Below the pieces are notes generated by a model. It saw nothing but the letters and a program-made list of their open reading frames with translations, ran no database searches and was not told where the DNA came from. Below are positions 11,044 to 19,535 of a stretch of DNA of 64,000 nucleotides, in pieces. Each line of letters begins with the position of its first letter. Position 1 is the stretch's first letter. The position numbers and the translations under genes were made by a program. The DNA comes from Aeromicrobium terrae (GTDB lineage: Bacteria; Actinomycetota; Actinomycetes; Propionibacteriales; Nocardioidaceae): assembly GCF_008039565.1 (NCBI RefSeq), contig NZ_VDUX01000001.1, positions 248,001 through 312,000 of the forward strand. Direction: 5' to 3'.

Positions 11044-11739
11044 CTACGGGAGCTCGATGTCGACCGGCGTGTCCGAGGTGGTCAGCTCCACGGTGTAGCT
11101 GACCGAGCCGGCACCGGGATAGAACGGCCCCTTCAGGGTGGCGTCGCGGAGCTCGTCGTCGTCCGTGAGCCGGTACGACACGGTGAAGGTCTTGTCGGCG
11201 TCGGCCGAGGGGATGATCGTCTTCACGAGGCTGCCGGGCAGCCGCCCCTTGATCGTGGTGAGGACGTCCGAGCCGTCACGAGACTTCTTGCCCTCGGTCA
11301 GCTTCGTGGTCTTCTCGAGGATCTGCGTGATGCCGTTCTCCGGGTCGAGCAGGCTGGCCGGGTCGGGCGCCTTCAACGTGGCCGGGTCGACGGTGAGGTA
11401 GAGCGGGGCGAAGCTCGTCTTCGCCTTGACCTTGCCCTCGGCCGCCACGACGTCGGCGGACAGCGAGGAGCCGCCGGTGACCACCTTCACCGTGCCCTTG
11501 AAGGCCGGCGAGTGGTTGCCCTCGCCCTTCGCCGACAGGAGCCCGGTGACGCCGTCGGGCAGCGACGACGTCGAGAGGGACACCTTGACGGTCTCCGCCG
11601 AGTCGATCGCCGTCCGGGCCGCGGACAGCCGCTTGACCAGCGCCGCGGGGTCCGCGTCGCCGTCGGAACCGCCTGAGCAGCCGGCGACGGTCAGCAGGAC
11701 GGCAGCCAGGCAGGGCAGAAGGACGTTTCGGAGGCGCAC
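11044..11739 (-). CDS. LppX/LprAFG-family lipoprotein (LprG-like)
   Basis: Lipid-binding lipoprotein of 231 residues. The signal peptide ends in a lipobox, VAGC, with the acylated Cys at position 21 followed by a Ser/Gly/Asp linker. The domain (AALVKRLSAARTAIDSAETV onwards) is the LppX_LprAFG fold, whose family members hold acylated lipids in a hydrophobic pocket. It starts with GTG. AAGACT (minus, 11746-11751) ends 6 nt before it, inside the parC 3' end. It sits between parC (4-nt gap) and the P55-like transporter (4-nt gap), so it probably shuttles lipid for that transporter. Confidence 0.85.
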   Translation of the reverse strand: MRLRNVLLPCLAAVLLTVAGCSGGSDGDADPAALVKRLSAARTAIDSAETVKVSLSTSSLPDGVTGLLSAKGEGNHSPAFKGTVKVVTGGSSLSADVVAAEGKVKAKTSFAPLYLTVDPATLKAPDPASLLDPENGITQILEKTTKLTEGKKSRDGSDVLTTIKGRLPGSLVKTIIPSADADKTFTVSYRLTDDDELRDATLKGPFYPGAGSVSYTVELTTSDTPVDIELP

Positions 11740-11743
11740 GGCG

Positions 11744-14218
11744 TCAGTCTTCCACGGAGGCGGTGGCGGAGCCCGGCAGCAGCGCAGGCGGCGCCGAGAC
11801 GGCCAGGATCGGCTGCGCCACGGGGACGCCGGAGCCGTCGCGACGGTCGGTGGGCTCAGGCAGCTCGACCGGCGAGCCGCTGGTGGCGCAGGCCAGTGGA
11901 GTGCCGTCGCCGACCCAGGCCAGGATCAGGCCGTCCTCGCCCTTGAGCAGGCGCTGGCAGCGCACGCCGCCGGTGCCACGGCCCTTGGCCGGGTAGATGC
12001 TCAGCGGGCTGACCTTCACGGCGCCGTTCTGCGTGCCCGGGAGGGCGCCGCCGGAGCCGGCGACCGTGACGACGTGGGCGTTCTCGATGTCGCGGGCCAC
12101 GCCGAACGCGACGACGGTGACTCCGTCGCCGAGCTTGACGCCGGCGATGCCGCTGCCGCCCCGTCCCTGCGGGCGCACGCCCGATGCGGAGAAGTGCAGC
12201 AGCTGGGCGTCGGAGGTGACGAACGCGAGCTCCTCGTCACCGGTGGCGAGCGGAGCGGCGCCGACGACGCGGTCGCCGTCGGCCAGGCTGATCAGGTCCC
12301 ACTCGTCGCGGTTGCTCAGGTGGTCGGGCTTGACCCGCTTCACGACGCCGTTGCGGGTGCCGAGGGCGAGGCCGGGGCCGGACTCGTCGAACGTCATCAA
12401 GGTGAGGGCCGGGTCGTCGAGGTGCACGAGCTCGCGGAGCTGCACGCCGCCCTGGAGGTTGGGCGCCCCGGACGTGGGCGGGATGGACGGGATCTCGATG
12501 ACGCTGAGGCGTCGCACGCGGCCTCCGGCGGTGACCACGCCGACCTCGCCGCGCGCGGTGGTGCGGACGGCGGCGACGATCGTGTCGTGCTTCGCCCGGC
12601 GGCCCACCTCCCCGAGCGGCGCGTCGTCGGTGGTGCGGGCGAGCAGCCCGGTGGCGGACATCAGGACCCAGCACGGGTCGTCGGCCACCTCGAGCGGCGC
12701 AGCGGCGGTGACCGTCTGGCCGGCGGCCTCGAGCAGCACCGTGCGGCGCGGCGTGCCGAACCGCTGGGCGACCTCGTCGAGCTCGTCGCCGACGACGCCG
12801 CGCAGGACCGCCTCGTCGGCGAGGATCGCGTCGAGCTCCTCGATGGTGGCGCGCAGCTCGTCGGCCTCCTTCTCCAGCTCGATGCGGGAGAACTTGGTGA
12901 GCCGGCCGAGCTGCAGGTCGAGGATGTAGTCGGCCTGGACCTCGTCGAGGTCGAAGACGCCCACGAGGCGCGAGCGGGCCTGCGCGCGGTCGTCGCTGCC
13001 GCGGATCAGCTGGATGACCTCGTCGATGTCGAGGATCGCCGTGATCAGGCCGTCCACGAGGTGCAGCCGGTCGGCGGCCTTCTTCCGGCGGAAGGTGGTG
13101 CGCCTGCGGACGACGTCGTAGCGGTGGTCGAGGAAGACCGTGAGCATGTCGTGCAGCCCGAGGGTGCGGGGCTGGCCGTCGACCAGCGCGACCGCGTTGA
13201 TCGCGAACGACGACTCCATCGGCGTGAGCTTGTAGAGCTGCTCGAGGATCGCCTCGGGGTGGAACGAGCTCTTCACCTCCACGACGAGGTGCAGGCCCTT
13301 GTGCCGGTCGGTGAGGTTCTTGACGTCGGTGATGCCCTGCAGCTTCTTGGCCTGCACGAGCTTCTTGATGGCCTCGATGACCTTCTCCGGGCCGACGTTG
13401 AACGGCAGCTCGGTGATGACGATGCCCTTGCGCCGCGGCGTGACGTTCTCGATGCGCGCCGTGGCCCGCATGCGGAACGAGCCGTTGCCGGTGGCGTAGG
13501 CGTCGCGGACCCCGTCGAGCCCGACGATCTTGCCGCCGGTGGGCAGGTCCGGGCCGGGCACGAACTTCATCAGGTCGTCGAGGTCGGCCGCCGGGTGGTC
13601 GATGAGGTGGCGCAGGGCCTGCACGACCTCGATCAGGTTGTGCGGCGCGATGTTGGTGGCCATGCCGACCGCGATGCCGGACGAGCCGTTGACCAGCAGG
13701 TTCGGGAACGCCGCGGGCAGGACCTCGGGCTCCATCTCCCGGCCGTCGTAGTTGGGCCGGAAGTCGACCGTGTCCTCGTCGATGGACGCCGTCATGGCCT
13801 CGGCCGGCTCGTCCATGCGGCACTCGGTGTAGCGCATGGCCGCGGGCGGGTCGTCGGGCGAGCCGAAGTTGCCGTGGCCGTCGATCAGCGGGACGCGCAT
13901 CGACCAGGGCTGCACGAGCCGGACGAGGGCGTCGTAGATGGCGCTGTCGCCGTGCGGGTGCAGGCGGCCCATGACCTCGCCGACGACGCGAGCGCTCTTG
14001 ACGTGACCGCGGTCGTGCCGCAGGTTCAGGTCGTCCATCGTCAACAGCGTGCGGCGCTGCACGGGCTTGAGGCCGTCGCGCGCGTCGGGGATGGCCCGTG
14101 AGTAGATCACCGAGTAGGCGTACTCGCGGTAGCTGACCCGCATCTCGTCGGAGATGTCGGTGTCGATGACGTGTTCCTCGAACTCGTCCTCGGGCGGCTT
14201 GGTGGTGCTGCGCGCCAT
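11744..14218 (-). CDS. parC: Type IIA topoisomerase subunit A (ParC-like)
   Basis: DNA-cleaving subunit of topoisomerase IV, 824 residues. The winged-helix region includes [15 protein letters not shown] (quinolone-resistance region, about residues 88-102) and the catalytic Tyr130 in [11 protein letters not shown] six-bladed beta-pinwheel follows from about residue 510. The GyrA box expected at the start of a gyrase pinwheel is replaced by GRRAKHD; only a degenerate QGRGGSG occurs far downstream near residue 683. Hence I call ParC rather than GyrA. A GAGGAGAGG ribosome binding site precedes the ATG. It heads a tight cluster with the LprG- and P55-like genes. Confidence 0.9.
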   Translation of the reverse strand: MARSTTKPPEDEFEEHVIDTDISDEMRVSYREYAYSVIYSRAIPDARDGLKPVQRRTLLTMDDLNLRHDRGHVKSARVVGEVMGRLHPHGDSAIYDALVRLVQPWSMRVPLIDGHGNFGSPDDPPAAMRYTECRMDEPAEAMTASIDEDTVDFRPNYDGREMEPEVLPAAFPNLLVNGSSGIAVGMATNIAPHNLIEVVQALRHLIDHPAADLDDLMKFVPGPDLPTGGKIVGLDGVRDAYATGNGSFRMRATARIENVTPRRKGIVITELPFNVGPEKVIEAIKKLVQAKKLQGITDVKNLTDRHKGLHLVVEVKSSFHPEAILEQLYKLTPMESSFAINAVALVDGQPRTLGLHDMLTVFLDHRYDVVRRRTTFRRKKAADRLHLVDGLITAILDIDEVIQLIRGSDDRAQARSRLVGVFDLDEVQADYILDLQLGRLTKFSRIELEKEADELRATIEELDAILADEAVLRGVVGDELDEVAQRFGTPRRTVLLEAAGQTVTAAAPLEVADDPCWVLMSATGLLARTTDDAPLGEVGRRAKHDTIVAAVRTTARGEVGVVTAGGRVRRLSVIEIPSIPPTSGAPNLQGGVQLRELVHLDDPALTLMTFDESGPGLALGTRNGVVKRVKPDHLSNRDEWDLISLADGDRVVGAAPLATGDEELAFVTSDAQLLHFSASGVRPQGRGGSGIAGVKLGDGVTVVAFGVARDIENAHVVTVAGSGGALPGTQNGAVKVSPLSIYPAKGRGTGGVRCQRLLKGEDGLILAWVGDGTPLACATSGSPVELPEPTDRRDGSGVPVAQPILAVSAPPALLPGSATASVED

Positions 14219-14301
14219 GCATCCTCTCCTCGTGCTCTGGAAGGTCCATTGTCCCGCGCGGACCTCCCGCTGCCCGGCACCCCCGCCGCGTGGCTCCCCG
14301 A

Positions 14302-14307
14302 TAGATT
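14302..14307 (+). promoter_or_regulatory. -10 element TAGATT for the Pat-type gene
   Basis: TAGATT ends 6 nt before GTG 14314. No ribosome binding site is present, so the message is probably leaderless. Confidence 0.55.
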
Positions 14308-14313
14308 GACGAC

Positions 14314-17010
14314 GTGAGCAGTCAGGCCGTCGAGGAGGACCCGCAGTGGGAGGCGGACGTCCTGCTCAAGGACGGTCGGGTCGCCCAGATGCGCCCGATC
14401 CGGCCCGACGACGCCGACAATCTGATCGCGTTCTACTCGCGCGTCTCCGACGAGTCCAAGTACTTCCGGTTCTTCGCTCCGTACCCCAAGCTCTCGGCCA
14501 AGGACGTCAAGCGGTTCACCACCGTCGACCACGACCGCCGCGTCGCCTTCGTCGTCACGCTCCACGACGAGATCATCGCCGTGGGTCGGTATGAGGCTGA
14601 GTCGGAGGACGAGGCGGAAGTGGCGTTCCTGGTCGAGGACGCCCACCAGGGGCGCGGCGTCGGGCAGCTGCTGCTCGAGCACCTGGCGCAGGCGGGCCGC
14701 GAGCGCGGCATCCGGCGCTTCACCGCCGACGTCCTGCCGGCCAACGCCCGGATGCTGCAGATCTTCCGTGAGATGGGCTACCACGTCGACGGCATGGTCG
14801 AGGAGGGCGTGCAGCGGCTCGCGTTCCGGATCGACCCGACCGACTCGGCGATGGGCGTCATGCGGGCGCGCGAGCAGCGCGCCGAGGCGGCGTCGATCGA
14901 GCGCATCTTCACCGCGCGCAGCATCGCCGTCGTCGGGGCCAGCCGCCGCCAGGACTCCATCGGCCTGACGATGGTGCGCAACCTCGTGCTCGGCGGCTAC
15001 CACGGCAGCGTGTACGCGGTGAACTCCTCGGCCGAGGCGGTGTCCGGCCTCCCGTCGTACAAGTCGGTGCAGGACGTCCCCGACGAGATCGACCTTGCGA
15101 TCGTGGCCGTGCCGAGCGAGTCCGTCGCCGACGTGGTGCTCGACTGCGCCGCCAAGGGCGTGCACGGCCTGATCGTCATCTCGGCCGGGTTCGCCGACGT
15201 CGGCCCCGAGGGCCGCAAGCGACAGCGTGCGCTCGTGAACCTGAGCCGCAGCTACGGCCTCCGGCTGATCGGCCCCAACTGCCTCGGCGTCATCAACACC
15301 GCGCCGGAGGTGCAGCTGAACGCCTCCCTCGCGCCGTTCATGCCGCCGCAGGGACGCGTCGGGTTCTTCTGCCAGTCCGGCGCGCTGGGAACAGCCATCC
15401 TCGAGTCCGTGGCCCGACGTGGCCTGGGCCTGTCGACGTTCGTCTCCGCCGGCAACCGCGCGGACGTCTCGGGCAACGACCTCCTGCAGTACTGGCAGGA
15501 GGACGACGCCACCGAGGTCGTGCTGCTGTACCTGGAGTCGATCGGCAACCCGCGGAAGTTCTCCCGCATCGCCCGCCGGGTCTCGATGTCCAAGCCGATC
15601 GTCGCGGTGAAGTCCGGCCGCTCCACCCAGGGAGTGCCGGTGGGCCACGCGGTCAAGCGCAGTGCGGCCCCGCAGGCGGCCGTCGACGCGATGTTCCGTC
15701 AGGCCGGCGTCATCCAGGTCGACACCCTCGACGAGATGTTCGACGTCGCGCAGCTGCTGGCCCACCAGCCGCTGCCGAGCGGCAACCGCATCGCCGTCGT
15801 CGGCAACTCCGACGCGATGGCGCTGCTCATCATGGACGCCGCCACCGAGGCCGGGCTGCAGACCGCCGAGCCGGTCTCGCTGGGCGCCGAGGCGGGCGCC
15901 GACGACTTCGAGGTCGCCATCGAGACCGCCCTGGCCAGCCCGGACGTCGACGCGATCATGGTCGTCTACATCCCGCCGCTGAACACGTCGGGCGAGGAGG
16001 TCGCGAACGTCCTCGCCGCGGTGGGGGAGCAGTCCGACAAGCCGATCGTCTCGACGTTCCTCGGTACCGAGGGCGTGCCGGAGCTGCTGCGCGTCACGGA
16101 CCTGGCGGGCGGGTCGGCCGGTCGCGGCTCGGTGCCGTCGTACGCGGCGCCGGAGTCGGCCGTGCGAGCCCTCGCGCGGGTCGTCGGGTACGCCGAGTGG
16201 GCGGCGCGCGACCACGGCGAGTTCCGCACGTTCCTCGAGCACCGCACCGGCGACGCCCGCGCGCTGGTGCGGCAGGTGCTCGCCGCCGCCCCGCGGGGCG
16301 CCCTGTTGTCCACGGAGCAGGTGCACGCGCTGCTGGCCTGCTACGGCATCGACCTCTGGACCTGGATCAACGTCCACTCCCGCGAGGAGGCGATCGCGGC
16401 CGGCGAGAAGCTCGGCTGGGACGTCGTGCTCAAGGCGGGCAGCGAGCACCTGCGGGCCCGCCCCGACCTCGCGCACGTCTGGCGCGGCATCACCGGGCCG
16501 GACTCGATGGGGGAGGCCTGGGACAGCCTCACCAGCTGGACCGGCATGCGGGCCGAGACGCAGTTCTTCGTCCAGCGCTCCGCGCCTGACGGCATTCCGG
16601 TCTCGTTCTCGGTCACCGAGGACCCGCTGTTCGGCCCACTGGTGTCGTTCGGCCTGGCTGGGGCCCCGAGCGAGCTGCTCGGCGACCGGTCCTACGGCAT
16701 CCCGCCGCTCACCGACGTCGACGCCGCCGAGATGATCAGCGGACTCGGTGCGGCGCCGCTCCTCTACGGCTACCGCGGCTCGGACCCGGTCGACGTGGAC
16801 GCCGTGCGCGACGTCATCCTGCGGCTCGCCGCGATGAAGGACGACCTGCCGGAGATCGCCGAGCTCGACCTCGAGCCGGTGCTCGTCGGGCCCGGCACGC
16901 TGGCCGCCGTGAGCGCCCGGGCGAAGGTCGTCCCGTCGGCCGACCGCCGGGGCGACTGGTACGTCCGAAGGCTCAGCCAGCCTGCGGTGACGGGCGATAC
17001 GCTGGCGTGA
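14314..17010 (+). CDS. GNAT-ADP-forming acyl-CoA synthetase fusion (Pat-type protein acetyltransferase)
   Basis: 898-residue fusion. Residues about 15-175 are a GNAT acetyltransferase with the acetyl-CoA loop [13 protein letters not shown]. Residues about 190-680 are CoA-binding and ligase domains of an ADP-forming acyl-CoA synthetase. The C-terminus (about 690-890) is its ATP-grasp part. The phosphorylated His normally found in a SHTG motif is replaced: the aligned stretch reads [14 protein letters not shown]. As in known Pat enzymes, the synthetase part is therefore probably a regulatory sensor and the GNAT domain the catalyst, acetylating lysines of acyl-CoA synthetases. It is translationally coupled (TGATG) to DUF5998. 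Confidence 0.87.
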   Translation: MSSQAVEEDPQWEADVLLKDGRVAQMRPIRPDDADNLIAFYSRVSDESKYFRFFAPYPKLSAKDVKRFTTVDHDRRVAFVVTLHDEIIAVGRYEAESEDEAEVAFLVEDAHQGRGVGQLLLEHLAQAGRERGIRRFTADVLPANARMLQIFREMGYHVDGMVEEGVQRLAFRIDPTDSAMGVMRAREQRAEAASIERIFTARSIAVVGASRRQDSIGLTMVRNLVLGGYHGSVYAVNSSAEAVSGLPSYKSVQDVPDEIDLAIVAVPSESVADVVLDCAAKGVHGLIVISAGFADVGPEGRKRQRALVNLSRSYGLRLIGPNCLGVINTAPEVQLNASLAPFMPPQGRVGFFCQSGALGTAILESVARRGLGLSTFVSAGNRADVSGNDLLQYWQEDDATEVVLLYLESIGNPRKFSRIARRVSMSKPIVAVKSGRSTQGVPVGHAVKRSAAPQAAVDAMFRQAGVIQVDTLDEMFDVAQLLAHQPLPSGNRIAVVGNSDAMALLIMDAATEAGLQTAEPVSLGAEAGADDFEVAIETALASPDVDAIMVVYIPPLNTSGEEVANVLAAVGEQSDKPIVSTFLGTEGVPELLRVTDLAGGSAGRGSVPSYAAPESAVRALARVVGYAEWAARDHGEFRTFLEHRTGDARALVRQVLAAAPRGALLSTEQVHALLACYGIDLWTWINVHSREEAIAAGEKLGWDVVLKAGSEHLRARPDLAHVWRGITGPDSMGEAWDSLTSWTGMRAETQFFVQRSAPDGIPVSFSVTEDPLFGPLVSFGLAGAPSELLGDRSYGIPPLTDVDAAEMISGLGAAPLLYGYRGSDPVDVDAVRDVILRLAAMKDDLPEIAELDLEPVLVGPGTLAAVSARAKVVPSADRRGDWYVRRLSQPAVTGDTLA

Positions 17011-17588
17011 TGAGTCCCGATCGCACGGCAGAGGTGTTCGACGAGGTCTCGCGGAGCGGCTACTACCCCGAGATCGTGGCCGAAGGCCTGCGCGACACTC
17101 TCGCCGGCGAGTCCGTGAGCGCCTACGTCCTGCACCACGAGCCGACGTTCGATCGCGACGAGATCCGCCGGCACATGACGGTGCTCGTGCTCACCTCCAC
17201 GCGCGTCGTGCTGGTGCACACCGACGAGCACCCGCCGGACGACCTGCTGCCCAAGCCGTACACGTCCACCACCAGCGAGGCCGTGCCCGTCGGCCAGGTC
17301 CGGTCGGTCGTGGTGAGCCGCATGGTCACCACGGACTCCGACCAGCTCGAGGAGGCCGTGCTCACCATCTCGTGGGGCGCGGTCGCGCGGATCGACCTCG
17401 AGCCGGCGTCCTGCTCGGACCCCGAGTGCGACGCCGACCACGGCTACACCGGCAACCTCGCCGGCGACGACTTCTCGCTGCGGCTGAGCGCCGCCGCCGA
17501 CGGTGGCGCGGCCGTGCGCCGCCTGCTCGACTTCGCCCGCGTCCTCTCCGAAGCCACCACCCACACGGCACCTGTCGGCCGGCCCTGA
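17010..17588 (+). CDS. DUF5998 family protein
   Basis: Conserved actinobacterial protein of unknown function, 192 residues. ATG 17010 overlaps the previous stop by one base, indicating coupling; a GTG at 17007 is also in frame. The fold looks like an alpha/beta domain with strands such as MTVLVLTSTRVVLVHTDE, and it contains a small Cys/His patch (SCSDPECDADH) that might bind metal. The order Pat, DUF5998, phosphodiesterase, thymidine kinase next to parC recurs in other actinobacteria as I remember it. No function can be assigned. Confidence 0.82.
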   Translation: MSPDRTAEVFDEVSRSGYYPEIVAEGLRDTLAGESVSAYVLHHEPTFDRDEIRRHMTVLVLTSTRVVLVHTDEHPPDDLLPKPYTSTTSEAVPVGQVRSVVVSRMVTTDSDQLEEAVLTISWGAVARIDLEPASCSDPECDADHGYTGNLAGDDFSLRLSAAADGGAAVRRLLDFARVLSEATTHTAPVGRP

Positions 17589-17601
17589 CGGCCCCCCACT
17601 G

Positions 17602-18720
17602 ATGACACCGCCCTCCGTCGCGTCCTTCGGGCCGCGGGGTCGTCACACCCTCGACGAGCTGCTGCCGTCCGTGGGCGCCGCCACCGGCGCGGCCGGCTTC
17701 ACCGACACGCTCGGGCTCCCGTCGGCGCCGCGGTACGTCGTCATGGTGGTCGACGGGCTCGGCCACCACCTCCTGCAGGAGCACGCCGACGTCGCCCCGT
17801 TCCTGGCGTCGCTGTCCGGCGTCCCGGACGTCGTGTGCGGCGTGCCGTCCACCACGGCCACGAGCCTCACCTCGCTCGGCACCGGCCTGCGCGCCGGCGA
17901 GCACGGCGTCGTCGGCTACACCAGCCGCGTCCCGGCCACGGGTGAGCGGCTGAACTCGCTGACCTGGGACCAACCGGTCGACCCGGACACCTGGCAGCCG
18001 CACCGCACGGTCCTGGAGCTGCTGCAGGACGCCGGGGTGGCCGCCTCGTCGGTCAACGACGCGAAGTTCGAGGGATCCGGCCTGACCCGCTGCAGCCAGC
18101 GCGGCGTGCCGTACCACGGCATCACGTCCGTCTGGGAGCGCACCGACGTCGTCGTCGACGTGGTGGAGGAGGCGCCGCGGTCGGTGGTCTACGCCTACGA
18201 GTCGCGCCTCGACCACACCGGCCACGCCAAGGGCTGCACGTCGCCGGAGTGGCGCGACATGCTGGCCGCCGTCGACACGGAGCTGGCCGACCTTCGCCAA
18301 GCCCTGCCCGCCGATGCGGTCCTGGTGGTCACGGCCGACCACGGGATGATCGACCTCCCGCAGGAGGACCGGTTCGACATCGAGGAGCACCCGGCCCTGC
18401 GCGACGACGTCGTCCTCGTGGCCGGGGAGGCGCGGTTCCGGCACGTCTACACGCGGGCCGGTGCGGAGGCGGACGTCGCCGCCCGGTGGGCCGACCTGCT
18501 CGGCGACCGCGCGATCGTCAGCACCCAGGCCGGCCTGGACGACTGGTTCGGCCCGATCTCGCCCGACGTGCGCGGCCGGATCGGCGACGTCGTGGTGGCC
18601 TCCCTCGGTGACTTCGCCGTGTTCTCGTCGGCCGACTTCGCCATCGAGATGAAGATGCACGGCTTCCACGGATCCGTCAGCGAGGCGGAGCTCGCGATCC
18701 CGCTCCTGGTGGCCGAGTGA
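17602..18720 (+). CDS. Nucleotide pyrophosphatase/phosphodiesterase-type alkaline phosphatase superfamily protein
   Basis: Type I phosphodiesterase of the alkaline phosphatase superfamily, 372 residues from ATG 17602. MVVDGLGHHLL (about residue 47) gives the first metal-binding Asp. VPSTTATSLTSLGTG holds the Thr nucleophile region, and VTADHGMIDLP (about residue 246) gives the DH metal ligands. There is no signal peptide, so it is cytosolic. The substrate is unknown; relatives cleave nucleotide phosphodiesters or phospholipid headgroups. It lies 13 nt after DUF5998 and 16 nt before tdk, in the same direction. Confidence 0.85.
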   Translation: MTPPSVASFGPRGRHTLDELLPSVGAATGAAGFTDTLGLPSAPRYVVMVVDGLGHHLLQEHADVAPFLASLSGVPDVVCGVPSTTATSLTSLGTGLRAGEHGVVGYTSRVPATGERLNSLTWDQPVDPDTWQPHRTVLELLQDAGVAASSVNDAKFEGSGLTRCSQRGVPYHGITSVWERTDVVVDVVEEAPRSVVYAYESRLDHTGHAKGCTSPEWRDMLAAVDTELADLRQALPADAVLVVTADHGMIDLPQEDRFDIEEHPALRDDVVLVAGEARFRHVYTRAGAEADVAARWADLLGDRAIVSTQAGLDDWFGPISPDVRGRIGDVVVASLGDFAVFSSADFAIEMKMHGFHGSVSEAELAIPLLVAE

Positions 18721-18736
18721 TGACAAGATTGACGCC

Positions 18737-19390
18737 GTGGCGGAGCTGAACTTCTACTCGGGGACGATGGACTGCGGCAAGAGCACGCTGGCGCTGCAGA
18801 TGGACCACAACCACCGGGCCCGGGGCCGCGTCGGCATGGTGTTCACGTCGCACGACCGCGCCGGGGTCGCCACGCTGTCCAGCCGCCTCGGCCTCGAGGT
18901 CGAGGCCGTCGAGGTCACGCCGGACCTGAGCTTCTGGGACGTCGTCGTCGACTCCCTGACCCACGGCGGGCGCATCGACTACCTCGTGTGCGACGAGGCG
19001 CAGTTCTACACGCGCCAGCACATCGACCAGCTCGCCAAGGTGGTCGACGAGCTGTCCATCGACGTGTTCGCCTTCGGCATCCTCACCGACTTCCGCAGCC
19101 GCCTGTTCGAGGGCTCGGCCCGGCTCGTCGAGCTCGCCGACCACGTCATGACGCTGCAGGTCGAAGCACTGTGCTGGTGCGGCGAGCGCGCCACGCACAA
19201 CGCCCGCACCGAGAACGGCGTCATGGTCACCGAGGGCGAGGTCATCGTCGTCGGCGACGTCGAGGACGAGACCCACACGGCCCCGACCGTCGGCTACGAG
19301 GTGCTCTGCCGCCGCCACCACCGCCGCCGGATGACCGCCGCCACCGCCCGCGCCGCCGCCATGTCTCCCGATGTGCTCCCATTTGGGTGA
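18737..19390 (+). CDS. tdk: Thymidine kinase (type II)
   Basis: Phosphorylates thymidine to dTMP for pyrimidine salvage; 217 residues. The P-loop is SGTMDCGKST (residues 8-17), followed by the magnesium-binding DEAQF motif (about residue 82). The C-terminal zinc-binding lasso has CWCGE near residue 152 and a Cys/His pair CRRHH near residue 193. The start is GTG 18737; AAGATT (18725-18730) ends 6 nt before it, so the gene may also be made from a leaderless message. It is the last gene of the rightward cluster and is followed by a run of hairpins. Confidence 0.95.
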   Translation: MAELNFYSGTMDCGKSTLALQMDHNHRARGRVGMVFTSHDRAGVATLSSRLGLEVEAVEVTPDLSFWDVVVDSLTHGGRIDYLVCDEAQFYTRQHIDQLAKVVDELSIDVFAFGILTDFRSRLFEGSARLVELADHVMTLQVEALCWCGERATHNARTENGVMVTEGEVIVVGDVEDETHTAPTVGYEVLCRRHHRRRMTAATARAAAMSPDVLPFG

Positions 19391-19407
19391 ACCGAGCTCG
19401 CCCCTGC

Positions 19408-19463
19408 GTCGCTTCGGTCGCTAGCGGCGGAGCCGCGGGAGGGAGCTCTGCGACCGAAGCGAC
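19408..19463. terminator. Large compound inverted repeat between convergent genes
   Basis: GTCGCTTCGGTCGC (19408-19421) and its exact complement GCGACCGAAGCGAC (19450-19463) form a 14-bp stem. Inside it a smaller GCGGC/GCCGC hairpin occurs. It lies between convergent tdk and secDF and is probably a bidirectional terminator or a mobile repeat. Confidence 0.75.
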
Positions 19464-19485
19464 GTCACCGTCGACACCCGCGTCA

Positions 19486-19524
19486 GGTCGCTTCGCTTCG
19501 CTCCCGGGCTTCGCCCTAGCGACC
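19486..19524. terminator. Second inverted repeat before secDF
   Basis: GGTCGCT (19486-19492) pairs with AGCGACC (19518-19524). An internal GGGC-TTC-GCCC hairpin (19506-19516) lies within. It shares the GTCGCTTCG word with the neighbouring 14-bp repeat. Confidence 0.65.
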
Positions 19525-19535
19525 GAGATCCGGCG

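Noticed and set aside
11426-14101. Very long open frame antisense to parC
   Set aside because: Its translation is a low-complexity Asp/Val/Arg/Gly mix caused by the high-GC third codon position of parC on the other strand. The minus-strand protein has all topoisomerase motifs.
11744-14218. GyrA instead of ParC
   Set aside because: No canonical GyrA box at the pinwheel start; the QGRGGSG near residue 683 is out of place and degenerate. A full genome with a second gyrA would settle it.
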